A stretch of DNA of 64,000 bases from assembly GCA_030141605.1 (NCBI GenBank), contig JAQGDQ010000105.1, forward strand, positions 498,001-562,000. The letters are read 5' to 3'. Source of the DNA: Tubiluchus corallicola (lineage: Eukaryota; Priapulida; Priapulimorpha; Priapulimorphida; Tubiluchidae). This document shows positions 40,901 to 52,317 of this stretch, one piece after another (the stretch's first letter is position 1; the number at the start of each line of letters is the position of its first letter). The notes below the pieces were generated by a model. That model was not told the DNA's origin, made no database searches, and was given only the letters and a program-made list of their open reading frames with translations. The position numbers were made by a program, and so were the translations under genes.

Positions 40901-42265
40901 ACAACTTCTAGCATAATCGTCGATGCCATGCAGAATTCTAAAAGCTTGTATCACGTCATGCCTATACTTAAGTGAGGTTAGACTGAGTTCTTGAAGCCTT
41001 TGTGAATAACTTAAGTTACTCAGTCCTGGAATCAACCTGGTCATTTTTTGTTGAAGTTTCTCTACTGTGCAGTTAGAATCCTGTCTTGTTGGGCCCCATG
41101 CCACATCTGCATAATCAAGGATGAGTCTAAACATAGACTTATAAAAACGCAGAACCATATGTTTATCAAGGAACTGAAAATTGCGCTTGACCCGCGTTAG
41201 CGACTAATCAATGTGATTTGGCATCTATTACACAACTATTTAATGCATTGATGTTGCTTTCAAGATTGGCATACATTGGTGAGTGAGATACTTTGCCGTA
41301 CATTTTGCAAACATATGGATTAATCAACAAACAATTTGCTTGCACAGTTGGTATTATTAGGCAAATCACTGATGTTAAGTTTTAAAATAATAACGGTCTG
41401 ATGACAACACTGCCTTGTTGGATTCCATATGTGATACGTCTGCATGCAGATTTGCTTCCATTGACAACTACACATTATTGTCTGCCTCTTAGAAATTGAC
41501 ACATCCATCGCCACATCGTCCTTGTAGAAGTAAACTGCATCAAAAATTTCTGGCAATTCCTCTATTGTTTCTAATAAATTGGTGATACAAGATAAGGTGG
41601 CGGTAATTATATTTGGAGTGTATTTCAGCAAACAAATAAGTTCACAGTGTCCATTTGTCATTTTTAGAATCCATAGCATTTTAAATTCTTTCAATGTATA
41701 TACATATATCTTTTTTTTATTTCTTTAGCGTGATGTTTGCATGTATTTCAATAAACTACGTTTTTTAATTTGTCATTTTTGATATCTATTTCTACAATGG
41801 CACTTACCAGATATCTGAATGCATTACTTATCCAGCTGCGTATAAAAATGAATAGGAATAGCTGCATAAAAATAATGCATAGTAACACAAATATGATAAA
41901 CGGGCTCTTTAAAAACAATATGAAGCAATGACGCATTCCGGACATCTGGTAAACGCCACTTACGTCTATTTTTTAATTCGGTAATAACCTCAAGTTTCTT
42001 TCAATAAACATATCCCATCTTTCTTTACGATCATCTTCTGTACTTAAAGCGGTGACGTGTCACCGAAATTAGCGCACGTTTAAAGACGATACTGAAATGT
42101 TAATTAAAGTACAAAATACACAACAAATTACTTACATAATGGAATAGCTGACACAACAAGTGCATTTCCATAAAACAAAGCAGATGATTTTGCTGTAACA
42201 TTACGGCTAAAGTCTTGCAAAAGTAATTCCTCCTGCTTCGTCAGATTTTTCTTGGAAGGTGCCAT
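34992..42265 (-). CDS. SSR3: Translocon-associated protein subunit gamma (TRAP-gamma)
   Basis: SSR3 is a four-helix ER membrane subunit of the TRAP complex, which binds the Sec61 translocon and aids insertion of secretory proteins. Exons: 42136-42265, 39138-39264, 37618-37710, 36858-36989, 34992-35058; 549 nt in frame, 182 aa (human 185). It begins [20 protein letters not shown], then [20 protein letters not shown] in helix 1, [20 protein letters not shown] in helix 2, a basic cytosolic loop ending [10 protein letters not shown], then [19 protein letters not shown], and it ends [17 protein letters not shown] with stop TAG at 34992-34994. Similarity to the human protein is high along the whole length and the order of segments is the same. 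Donors and acceptors are canonical. Intron 1 holds a LINE tail and intron 4 a pogo-like element. A housekeeping role is expected. Confidence 0.96.
35644..36347. mobile_element. Pogo/Tigger-like non-autonomous transposon in SSR3 intron 4
   Basis: Left end CAGTAAGTCCTCGCTTAACA; inverted right end CAGCAAATCCTCAATAAACA, flanked by TA on both sides. The left end matches the well-known style of pogo/Tigger termini (CAGTAAGTCCTCGCTTAAC). About 0.7 kb with no transposase frame, so a deletion derivative or MITE. It differs from the copy at 10486, so two families are present. Confidence 0.7.
38213..38248. repeat. Perfect 14 bp inverted repeat with 8 nt loop
   Basis: AATTTTGCTTTACA is followed after eight bases by its exact reverse complement. 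Lies in SSR3 intron 2; function unknown. Confidence 0.8.
40540..41200 (-). mobile_element. LINE reverse-transcriptase C-terminal fragment
   Basis: The minus-strand frame 41158-40868 reads [20 protein letters not shown] then a Trp-Gly motif, [20 protein letters not shown] and [20 protein letters not shown], the usual region after the RT in CR1/Jockey-type elements. After a frameshift it continues [20 protein letters not shown] then [14 protein letters not shown], the normal C-terminal end. It is 5'-truncated and broken by a stop. Lies inside SSR3 intron 1 in the same orientation as the gene. Confidence 0.85.
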
Positions 42266-42319
42266 ATTGGGAAAGAGCAAAAGTGCGAACTTGAAAATTC
42301 GTCTGCTGGTTTGGAAGCG

Positions 42320-42334
42320 TGTACGCATGCGCAT
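42320..42334. promoter_or_regulatory. NRF-1-like site upstream of SSR3
   Basis: TACGCATGCGCA, near-palindromic, about 60 bp upstream of the SSR3 ATG, one mismatch from the animal NRF-1 consensus TGCGCATGCGCA. Such sites are typical of housekeeping promoters. CpG-bearing words are rare in this AT-rich window, which makes the match more notable. Confidence 0.4.
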
Positions 42335-42756
42335 TGCTTCCTTTTTAGCTGGGCAGTCTTTGCGGGCACTTTCTATCGCTATCAAGGCGCTATAAATATA
42401 GTCTACACGGTACACAGTCTATTAGAATTAGATGTATTTATTTATTTCGGAATTTAATTCGTAGAACACAAATAAATGAATATAAGGATAAAAAACACTA
42501 TAAAATCTAACAAAAACTATTTTACAGTATAATACGCGTGTACGGGTAGGCCCTATGCATTTACAAATAAAATCGCTTTCCATTTAATTTTGACGAAATA
42601 TAAGAATTCAAGCTGTGCCTCAAAAGTTTACTCACAAATAGCATGGGGTAAATGCATACCCAACAGGTGCATGGTAAAAAGTGCACAGGGAAAAATGACA
42701 CAGGAAAACGGGCACAAATGGAAAAAATGAGGACAAAATATTAGTTTCGGGTTAGG

Positions 42757-42965
42757 GTTATATTGTGTGGATAATTACTTTGTTTATTTTTGCCTTTGCC
42801 AAGTAAATTACGGTCCAACTCTGTTTGCTTCTTTGTTTGTTCAGTTGGTTGTTTTTTGTCTATTATACAGCAGTAAGGCTATTACGCAAAAACTGCTTAA
42901 CTGGTTTCCACGAAACTTGGAGAAGGGGTGGAAAGGGGACAAAAAAGATGCCCTTTCAAATTTTT
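42757..42965 (+). repeat. Dispersed repeat with TTTCCACGAAACTTGG core
   Basis: Holds TTTGTTTGTTCAGTTGGTTG, then a run reading ACGCAAAAACTGCTTAACTG followed by GTTTCCACGAAACTTGGAGA. A diverged relative with the same order (GTTTAACTGTTTGTC ... AATTTCCACAAAACTCTAGT) lies at 53640-53920. It resembles a class of dispersed repeat seen in many invertebrate genomes; I cannot name the family. Confidence 0.5.
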
Positions 42966-43867
42966 AAATCAGATTTCTAAACAGGGAGACTGGTGAAACA
43001 GCCATAATGGGTATTTTTTCACCCATTCTTTTTTTCGTGAGACTTGACCAAACGCCACCTAAAAGAATTCGTGAAGAACTTCGTGGACGTCTCAGAGGGA
43101 GTGTCATAGCTCCTTGGAAATGGGAGAACTTGGCGACAAGATAGGGTGATTGTTTTTTATTAATAATTAATAAATTTTTAATAATTTTTTTAACAAGTCG
43201 CAACATTGAGGTCAATAATAAATCAATAACACAAGTCACATTAATTATGGCATGTCTTTAACTACTTGCCTTACATCGATTAAAATTAAAAACACAAAAT
43301 ATGTGAGAAAAATGTCTTGTTTATGCGTGAAAGTCAATACTTTCATGAAACTCTTATTACCTCCAACATGTGAAACAGGGCTATACTTGTAATTAATATT
43401 ATATTCAGTTGCGTTTTTAAATAAAGATAACAATTTTATGCTAGTTTTCTTTGTCTATGTTCTCCCTTTTCTCCACGAAGCGAAGATTTCAATTTGTATG
43501 ATTCTTGCTCACGTTTTCTAGGTTTCTGTTGAATGTGTTTAACGTTTTTTTCTCACAAAGCACTTAAGTTAATCACATTAGGTTGGCAAATCACTCACTC
43601 GCAATTTTTGGCGAGCACTAGACAGCGTCAGATGAAATCGCTTAGAAAAAACTTCTTGATTGGTGGCCTATACAAAAATTATTTACTAACTTGGCTGTTG
43701 TAATAGTCATATCTCATTGTGATATCTCTCGCTCATTGCTAATAATAATTAGTTTAAACGCACAAATTTTTAAACGGACTAATTGCAGAAAGTTACTTAA
43801 ATAATCATTGTATGTACAGTTTACACGTTTTAAAAAGATGATGAAACAATGTGATTAATATTGGATG

Positions 43868-46800
43868 TTAGAAATGTTTAGTCCGTTTTGTTGCTTGTTT
43901 GTGCATCAAATAGTTTACTTTTGAATGCAGCTTATTTATGCGTTTATCAGTAAGCTCGTTATTGTGTATAATATAGGTAACAAGATCTATCAGAAACTTG
44001 ATTTGCTCTTCAGTTAGTGGTGTAAGAAGGCACATGTCCGGATCGTCTCCGAAAAGTGGGCAGGTACTCGGAGAGATAAACGTTGCACCACCAAACACAT
44101 CAATATCTTCTTCAACCCAGCTGATGAGGTCTCCTCCGGAGTTAAAACAAGTGGTCGCCATTTCGCCTGCAAAGTAAATGGGTTACAAAGGTTTAGCCCA
44201 CTAAATGTTCAGTACAGTTTTTTATAGGCCAGAAATTTGCAAACACTGTTACAAAGTTATAGCAGAACTTCGTCTTTTAAATTCAAATTTCTAACGAGTT
44301 AGGAAATTATTCGTGGTTATATAGGACAGGAACATTATAGAACCATTATACAGGAACTTACTTATTTGAGCGGCTGTTAAAACCGTAGTACTTAAGATGA
44401 TATCTGTAACACTTCCAGCAAAACTTTGTGAGGAAGTAAAACCACCGCCGACACTATCCTGTTCTTGTCCAACTAGCAAACTTCCGCCGCTGACAATATT
44501 TTCAGTACCTAACATCCCGAAGTCTAAAGCATATTGTGTAATATCAACAACAGCATGCAAAGTCATGAAAGGCATAGAAGCAGAATGAACTTTTATAGAT
44601 AAGACAGTCTATAAATTATTCCATTATTACACATATTACAAAAATCAATAGAGGTCTTAGATGAAGGTGCATGTGATTTGTCACGTAATCGTCATTAATC
44701 ATAATCATCTTTGATCACTGAACGGGTCATCTAGCATGGTCTTGTAGCTTGCTGTATGCAGCTCGAAAATGACAGCTCAGTACTGTGACACAAAAATAAA
44801 AAAAGAATAACCTTGCGTAATTTACTTTTTTTTTAAATTGTGCAATAATTTTCATTATTGTTATATAACAATAGTTAACATTTACTAGTGTAGAAACTTA
44901 ACATTTACCAATTAAATTTCCATTCAAATATATTTCGTACGAACCAGGGGATCCTCCAACCCACACTGCACATAAATGATGCCAACTGCCGTCTTTTAAA
45001 GTTGTTCCCAGGCCAGAAATTGTACTGCAAAATATTAATTGAGGGCAGTTAAATACCAATATGGCGAAGCTGCAATAAAAAGGGCAAGCACTCCAATTTT
45101 GAAGGTTGCTGCTCGATGGAATTTCGTTAACACAAAGCTTGGTAAAAAAAGACATTCTTAGTACCAGTACACTACATTTTGTTTAAGGCTTTAACTTAAT
45201 ATTACGGTGTTACAGACAAATAATTCTTTACGTCATTGACCGTCTGTGGCGCGCTGCCCAGCCTCAAACTTCTTGAATATATTCAAGAATACATCAATCT
45301 TTTATTGTGCATTAATTAGTTAGTTTAATAATACATACTCATTGTCACCGCGATGCACGGCCTTCGAGAATGAAGATGGTAATGATAGTTATAATTTGTT
45401 ATATGACATCAGTATGTCAGTTTCCAGTCTAAGGGGTGTTTCTGAGGAAACAGTTATTCACAAAATATTATCATTAAATCCGTTTTTCGTTAATGTGTCA
45501 TTTAGAAAGCCATTCATTATTGTCATATGTCCATGTTTTCGTAAAAATTTTGAATACAGAGTAACTTTCCTGTAACGTCACCATATACAAACTAGGTAAA
45601 AAATATTACATTAACAACTGCGAGAATGAAAACGAAGCCGACATTACAGTGAAATAGACTACTTTAAGTTAAGGTATTTCTACTACGGATGGTGACGTAA
45701 GTTGATCAAATGCATTTATATTATTTCAATAAGTGCATCGTGAGTCTACCAAATGGAAGACATTCATGACACGGTATAGCACCACCGTGACAGGTTAGTT
45801 AGTCCAACGTAAAACAAAATAATCAGAGACTTGACGTTGACAAACAAGGAAAATTAAAACTAACACATACAAAAGAATCAAGAAACAAAAGGGAAAAAGA
45901 GAGAAGATGACGTGCGGACTACATCTGCAAATTATAATAATGAACAAATGCAGAAACAACTTTAATTCTAAACAAGTCACTTAATTATGGAAAATGCCTT
46001 AGTAAATGAAATTCAGTAACAGAAATTTAATCACTATCAAAATTGTAAACTGCACGAGAACATGCCTGTATACCTTTATTGAAAAGTGAACAGTGTGTTA
46101 CGACTCGATAGACACATAACTATTTACTTACACATCATCATTATTTATAAAAAACCGAAGATTGGCACCGTTTATGAAAAGCAATATAGCATTGGAGTTT
46201 CCCGGTACAGCATAAGACAACAGCGCTGCATCATTCACTGGATCTACTGTCACCCACTGCAAACAGATTGACATCATTATGACCTAGATATGAGCCTAGC
46301 TGCAAGTGGAACTAACTTAAATATTACATTTTAACAAATGGAGTTTAGTCTTCTCTCGTTTTTCATGCAGAAAAAGCTCGAGACAGAACGTTTTTTGAGA
46401 TTGATAATCGTAAAGTAAATAGCGGACTTATTTCCCCTAAATTGTTGCTATCGCCATCGCCATTGTCGCCGTTGTTATTTATTATTACTATTACTATTAT
46501 TATGTCTACTATTGTTATTACTAATGGTTTGTTCATAAAGTACATGGAACTTTACTAAATTACTAAAAGAACAGGTCCAGCGCCTACACTATTCGGTACT
46601 GTACGTCACAATAATCGAAGTGTACAACTGAAGTTCAACTACAGGTTACATAAATCACAAAATATGTCGCTCTGTGGTTTTACTGCTACGTTCTTACCTG
46701 GCAAGAAGTGAACTGGGTAATTGCACTTGTCGGTGAATCAAACAAAATGTAATCGGTAATACCTTGGGCTGGAAAGTCTACCATGAAGCTATCTGCTAAC

Positions 46801-49800
46801 TCGCAGGCTTCTAATGATGCTGAAAATCACAAAATAAATTAAATGTATTTGTAGCGACCAAATGCATATGGGCCACCACAGCCTGGCATTGGCAGTTAAT
46901 AGGATGTTACGCGTAAATAATACAATTACATTTGTAAATTGGGCGCTAATGTTTCGTCTGAAATCGACTGAAGTTCATGCACAATTATTAGGTCTACACA
47001 GCAGATGGTTAACGAAACATAAGTCATGACAGTAGCACAGAATTCACAAAACCAGAAGCTGTGTAGTCTAATAACAAATGTAAAAGCACTGTGAAACAAA
47101 CTTTGTGCAAATTCTATACGATTGCTACTTCCGCAAAAAACTTTGTCTAAAAGAATGAAATTGAAACATTTCATTCTTTAAGTTTTTTGAAACATAATCG
47201 AAGCTTAATATGGTGAATTTTACTAATCCTGAACATTTTTATTGGTAGTCTCAAATTTTTACTTTTAAACTCGCTGATTGCAAAACTTTATTGCAGAAAT
47301 GTCCTGCATGAACGTATTTATAAAAGATTTCAGGATTATTGACGCAGATAAAAAATTCAGTCAATTACCTATTCTGCGTTAGGTATCGAATGTATTTTTT
47401 GTTGTTTGTGACTTGTTATGCCGCCCAAAGTACGCAATGAAAGCACAAAATTTTGTCTTCCGATTCTGTTAAAATATGATTTCAGAATCATATACAGTCA
47501 AGAAAAAAGATGAGCCAAAATCGAGATTGTTACTTTTGAGATATATGCATAAATCCAAGATGGCGTCTGTTCAAAACCAAAATTCCGATATTCTAAACCA
47601 TAGAGCCTGGATGGAAAATATATATTATTTACTGATAGGAAAGTGCACCAAAGGAGAATTCGAAAAATGTTGTCATTTTTAATTCATGTCATCATACCAT
47701 TATGACGCTTTCAAGAACCTCATTGCTTCGTTGTGGTTGAAAATGAGACACTGGAATAGACCTATATCTTTCAAATTTCCGAATCATTAGAAAAAGTATT
47801 CCTGAAAGTATTTACATGTTTGCTCCATGGAAATAGTAACTTTTGGCTAGTGTCTTGTTAAACTCATGATATTTTTATAGTACATGTAAAGAATTTTATA
47901 ATTTACATCTTTTGCTTCTGTGTTCTATTAAACCCCGCTTACATACAGTTTTCAGCGGTGCAATTAAAAACTGGCAAAATCTGTGAATAACTAAAGTCTA
48001 TGAGAGTGCATAGACATATGCAACTAAAAATTGTGCAATTAAAAATTGCAATCTGGGCTGAAACTTTTAATTGCGCAACTGTTTTGTAATGTACTGTTTT
48101 CGAAGAGAGCGTGCAGACATGCAATTAATGATTGTCCACTTTTAATCAAAACGCACTAGTCAAGCGCGAGAAAAACAGTGTCTATGAAGACTCACCATTA
48201 AACATACAAAAAAAGAGAAAAAAGAAAAACAAACTAACGGTCACAAATTCAGAAAATGGAGATCAAAATACGAAATTTTGAAATGCGAACACATCTCAAT
48301 GCTATGAACACATTTCTACTGCTGCTGCTGACTACTGTATCGTATACGTGCATCAGACAGCTCCCATACATTAGAAGAATACGAACTTAAAGAACTTTAA
48401 ACTGTGTGAACTGTAAAACGCATACTGCATATTTAAGCATTTCATATTAGTTTGTATCATTCCTTAACAATTAAATTTTGATATGAATATTCTCAATTAG
48501 CTGTTTTCTTTGCTTCTTGTATTGTAACTGGTATGTAAAATATTACAAAAAGTATAAATAATATGCGTATGCAATAAACTGCATATTTCATTCGTTATTC
48601 CATTTATCAATTTTAAGCAGGTTTTGTGCCCAAGATAAAGTGTGCTTATTACAGTGCCGCACGAGTTTAGAAATTTGTGTAGGTAGAACCATTTAAAACG
48701 ACTGTACAAACTCGCACAGAAATAATTTAATATCAACATAGGCTTAACCATGATGTAGCATGTAGCAAAGTCACCTAGATTTATCTCACTGTTGCTTTTT
48801 CTGCAGCTGATGTTCCTATACACGATGAGTTGTCAATAATACTCCATAGTTCATCAAAACTATTTGTACTCTACTCTAAAGTGCCCGTAAATCGTTAAAG
48901 AACTTGTAAAATCGCTCTTTCAGTAAGCGCTGACTATTTATTGGGTGGGCCCAATTAATAATGCATAAATATAAGCACGTCCTCAAGCTTCACACCGTCA
49001 GTTGCACAATGCTTGCGCGCCCGATTTTGGTACACCAGAAAAATTGCTGCAATTTTCAGATGTGCAACTTTTACTTGTGCAACTGAAAACTGCATGTCTG
49101 CGCTGGGCCTTATAGGTGCGTTTACTATACGTTATACTGAACACAAATGTGTATAAATATTTCAAGTACAAACGAGTTATAAATGTCAACAGTACGTTCA
49201 AGCTAGAATGAACTTATTACAGAGATTAAGTTGTATTGCATGCTTATAGCTACTGTTACATTTTAATATGACGGATGAAGAACTAACGTCTCTTTTATTG
49301 CATGGTAGTACTAACCCAAACGTTGCTATAAATTGTGAAGTTTTCAAAATGTTTAGCAATATAATAATGATGCAAAATTTAAATTAATATATACACTAAT
49401 GTACACCGTTGTTCTGAGCGTCTCTAGTGGAGGATCTCCTTATCAGTTGCAAAAACTTTTGATCCGAGCCTAATATACTATGTTGAAAATTAAACAAAAT
49501 ACGTTTTTATTGATATTTGCATTAAAATTAAAACAAAAGTTACAGCTGTAAAATTGAAGCTTTATCAACTGACTTAAAAATATTAATCAATTTAATAAAA
49601 ATTGTTTTTTGTTTGCTGTTTTGTGTTAACTTTTTACGGTTTCGTGTTAATTTTTTTGACGCTCTTTAAAACTTGCCTTGCGTGAAGACGGTTTGCGAAG
49701 CCAGAATCTCTTGCTTTTTCTCTGCATCCTTTTCTATTTCCTCTTCCAGTTGCCGAACTTTATTTTTCCTTCGGAGATGCCGATTTTGTTTTATTAACGC

Positions 49801-52317
49801 TTTCAGACTCTGTTGGTCGAGGGACTTTGCAATTGCTGCCTTTGTATCTAAAATGTAAGAAAGTCCTTAGGATCTGTGCAGTTTTAACTTAAAATTTGCC
49901 AGATTTTCAGGCATAATTGATTGATCGGCATCTTGTTATTACTCGTGTCAATACAGCATGTTATCCGCAAGCATAACGCCGTGATCGTGTCTACAACTCA
50001 CTATATCTGGTTGAGTGTGGTTAATTTATGTCAACACTTGTATTATGCTCAAGTGTGACTAACCAGTGTGCACAGTGTTCGTGACTCAAGCTCTAGGAGA
50101 GATCCTTTGACAAAAGCCACTGCTCACGACACCATTTTCAATGCCCCTACCCAAGGTGTATACCCAGCGAGTTTCGTGTGTCTAGCCCTCTGCGTTTGCA
50201 AGTTCATATGAAATATAGATGGATGTCATAATTTTCACATTTTGGCTCCTGTTTTGGGCTCTTAAATAATCCGTTTTACCTTTTGCCTAAGCCCTTACCT
50301 CAGCTTCTTCCCTGCAGGTTTCGTGACTCTACTTACTATAGTTTTACAGTTATTCAGTGTTACGCATTTTTGGCTCCTATCTCGGGCTCTTAAAGAATTG
50401 TGCAGCAACTACGTCGCCATACCTAAATACTCCTGGAAAAAAACAGATTATAGAAATTTTACGCAAGTTTTGTATCATTCCTAGCTGGTACCCACAATTT
50501 GCATACAGTGAGAATTACTTGTGATCTACTGGTGATCTACTTTGTAAAATGTGTGTTTTAAGTCACGTTGAAACCATTACTCCTACAAGAAGCGCCACCT
50601 ACCAAGATGGCGCCTAGTGGTGCTTGTCCGATCAATTCTCTATCCAGTGATGTGCTGCACAGCCGCCATCGCCACAAGGCTGCTACGCTACGCCCGTTTT
50701 TCTGAACAAATGTCGGTACCATACATATATATAGCAGGTATCGACAAGGTTTCCTTTAAACGCCCTCTGAACAGAAACCACGAGCCGTATATCATTGGAT
50801 TCGCAATGAAACACAAAAGCCTACGCACTGCGTTTAAGTCGCAAGTAGAGTTTCATTTAGCCACTCGCAAGTAGAGTTTCATTTGGCTACAACACTACAA
50901 TAATTCGGATGTCTGGTCGAAAATTTGACATTCAGGACTGCTGTTATTTTCGTTTTACGATCTTTAGTTTCCGAGATACCCATCTTTTTGGAATAACTCA
51001 AAAATTAGACAGTGCTACCTGACTAAATTTGGTGCTTGTAGCTAGGGTAGAGTGCCATCTTAGCGTGTAATTTAGGGTCGTGACCCTTTGACCCGCTTGA
51101 GTTATGACCCAATAATCGTCAAAATATGTCCATTTTGATAAACCATTACTCCTACAAGAAGCACCACCTATCCAAACGAAAAAAAACAAGAAATGTACCA
51201 TGCCTTGGCTATATCATGCACGTCACGGACCACCCCCCCCCCCATAAATTCCTGACTACGTGCCTGGTTCCCATAATCCGCAATTCTACAAAACCAAACC
51301 TTGTTAAGAAAAAAACTTTTTCCTAGAAATTGTTAAATAGATAGATAGAAATCTATTTTTACACTAAGAGAGCTATTTTGTTGATTAGCAAAAATCAATT
51401 AATAACTCGTACCAATTCTAAAAACCTTAGCTGAGTCATCTCCACCTTCTGAGGGTGATTTGGAATTTCCATAGTACACATGATGTGATCCCATCTTGTT
51501 ATTATTGTTGTACGAACCATAGCCCGACGCAGATGCAGTTGTTAATACAAACAACAAAAGAGCTGATATGGAAACTAGAGCAGGAAAAACCTATAATAGA
51601 AAATAAGGTGAAAGTCCGAGTCAATGTTCTCGAATTTTCTAGAATTATGAAATGATGCTAAAGCTGCGTTTGGCGCAAATCAGTATTAATCGATGATAGA
51701 TTTACTCAGATCTCTTTACTGAACTCCATTCATTCCTTTTTTCTTTCTTTCTTTCCTTTCTTATTTACTCGTTTGTTCGTTCGTTCGGTCGCTTGTTTGT
51801 TCATTCGTTCGTTCATTCATTCACTCACTTATTTGTTCAGTTAGTCATTAATTTATTTATTCGCTTCGGTATTAGTCTTTTTGTAGCCAAAGGAATCAAT
51901 ATGATATCATATGATAGCACTCATTTCACATAACATTGTAATGATAAATGACATGACATAGCATTGCTTTTTTACATTTTTATGACATCTTCACTACTCA
52001 TTTTAAGTCAGTTTCTATATCAGCTTAATAAATGTTAATTATTATACATTCATTTATTAATACTGAATATTAATTAATATTAGCTTAATTAATACTAATA
52101 AGAGGCTTTGAAAAAATTATTTTGGCTGCTCGCTTTTCAGTCAATTTTCCCATAACCGTAATTGTCATACATTGAAAAAAAAGCTTTCTGTAGAACAGGA
52201 TGAAAATTTCTGTATCAGCATTGTGCAGAGAAAATAATAATCTGATCTTCTTAATTACTAAATTCGTTGGTAAATTATAAAGTACAGTTAACTTACCAGA
52301 AAACTTCCCATCTTCAT
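43868..52317 (-). CDS. Secreted coiled-coil pentraxin-domain protein
   Basis: Predicted secreted 397 aa protein. Exons: 52297-52317, 51413-51590, 49677-49847, 46698-46819, 46132-46256, 44909-45024, 44362-44523, 43868-44166; 1194 nt, all phases agree. The start ATG at 52315-52317 gives MKMGSFL, continuing VFPALVSISALLLFVLTTAS, a clear signal peptide. Residues 29-66 are Gly/Ser/Asn-rich, and 68-123 are a charged coiled coil (NKVRQLEEEIEKDAEKKQ). The pentraxin domain spans about 125-299, with C163 and C224 (SWHHLCAVW) as the conserved disulphide pair and GGSLLVGQEQDSVGGGF as the calcium-loop motif. An 98-residue tail unlike pentraxins follows (about 300-397: STCPLFGDDPDMC, then a basic helix). 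Signal, coiled coil, then pentraxin recalls neuronal and long pentraxins, which oligomerise and bind calcium-dependent ligands. Intron 3 has a GC donor. The exon 7 acceptor (44524) was chosen for alignment; an upstream AG is possible. Confidence 0.88.
47931..49110. mobile_element. Inverted-repeat element with iterated TGCAAYT motifs in pentraxin intron 3
   Basis: The left end reads CTTACATACAGTTTTCAGC and the inverted right end CAGACATGCAGTTTTCAG. Next to both lie repeated TGCAATTAAAA or TGCACAAGTAAAA words in alternating orientation. The 1.2 kb interior has no recognisable transposase. The ends are approximate and no target-site duplication is evident. Subterminal repeats of this type are common in hAT-like and MITE elements. 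Confidence 0.5.
50150..50405. repeat. Two diverged copies of a ~125 bp unit
   Basis: Each copy has a GTTTCGTG-GACTCT-like word followed after about 80 bases by TTTGGCTCCT.T..CGGGCTCTTAAA (50238-50265 and 50368-50395). No coding potential seen. Lies in pentraxin intron 2. Confidence 0.5.
50572..51173. repeat. Direct repeats bounding a ~570 bp unit
   Basis: A 33 bp phrase starting AACCATTACTCCTACAAGAA and running into GCRCCACCTAYCCA occurs at 50572-50604 and again at 51141-51173 with two or three differences. Lies in pentraxin intron 2 and suggests a segmental duplication or two copies of one dispersed repeat. Confidence 0.6.
50839..50890. repeat. Tandem 26 bp duplication
   Basis: TCGCAAGTAGAGTTTCATTT plus six bases occurs twice head to tail with two differences, indicating recent slippage or unequal exchange. 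Confidence 0.85.
51738..51862. repeat. Degenerate TTCN tetranucleotide repeat
   Basis: Runs of TTTC, then TTCG, then TTCA units, in pentraxin intron 1. Confidence 0.85.

Larger units (their letters stand above)
42266..43867. other. Intergenic region between pentraxin and SSR3
   Basis: Contains the SSR3 promoter side, a degenerate minisatellite with units like AAAAGTGCACAGGG near 42670-42735, a short GGGTTAGGGTTA word at 42749-42760, and a dispersed repeat at 42757-42965. The part next to 43867 is probably the 3' UTR of the pentraxin gene. No protein gene seen. Confidence 0.45.

Noticed and set aside
42749-42760. Telomere-like GGGTTAGGGTTA
   Set aside because: Only two units inside a repeat-rich spacer; not evidence of a chromosome end.
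42767-42967. 66 aa plus-strand frame
   Set aside because: Lies wholly in a dispersed repeat; kept as a repeat rather than a gene.
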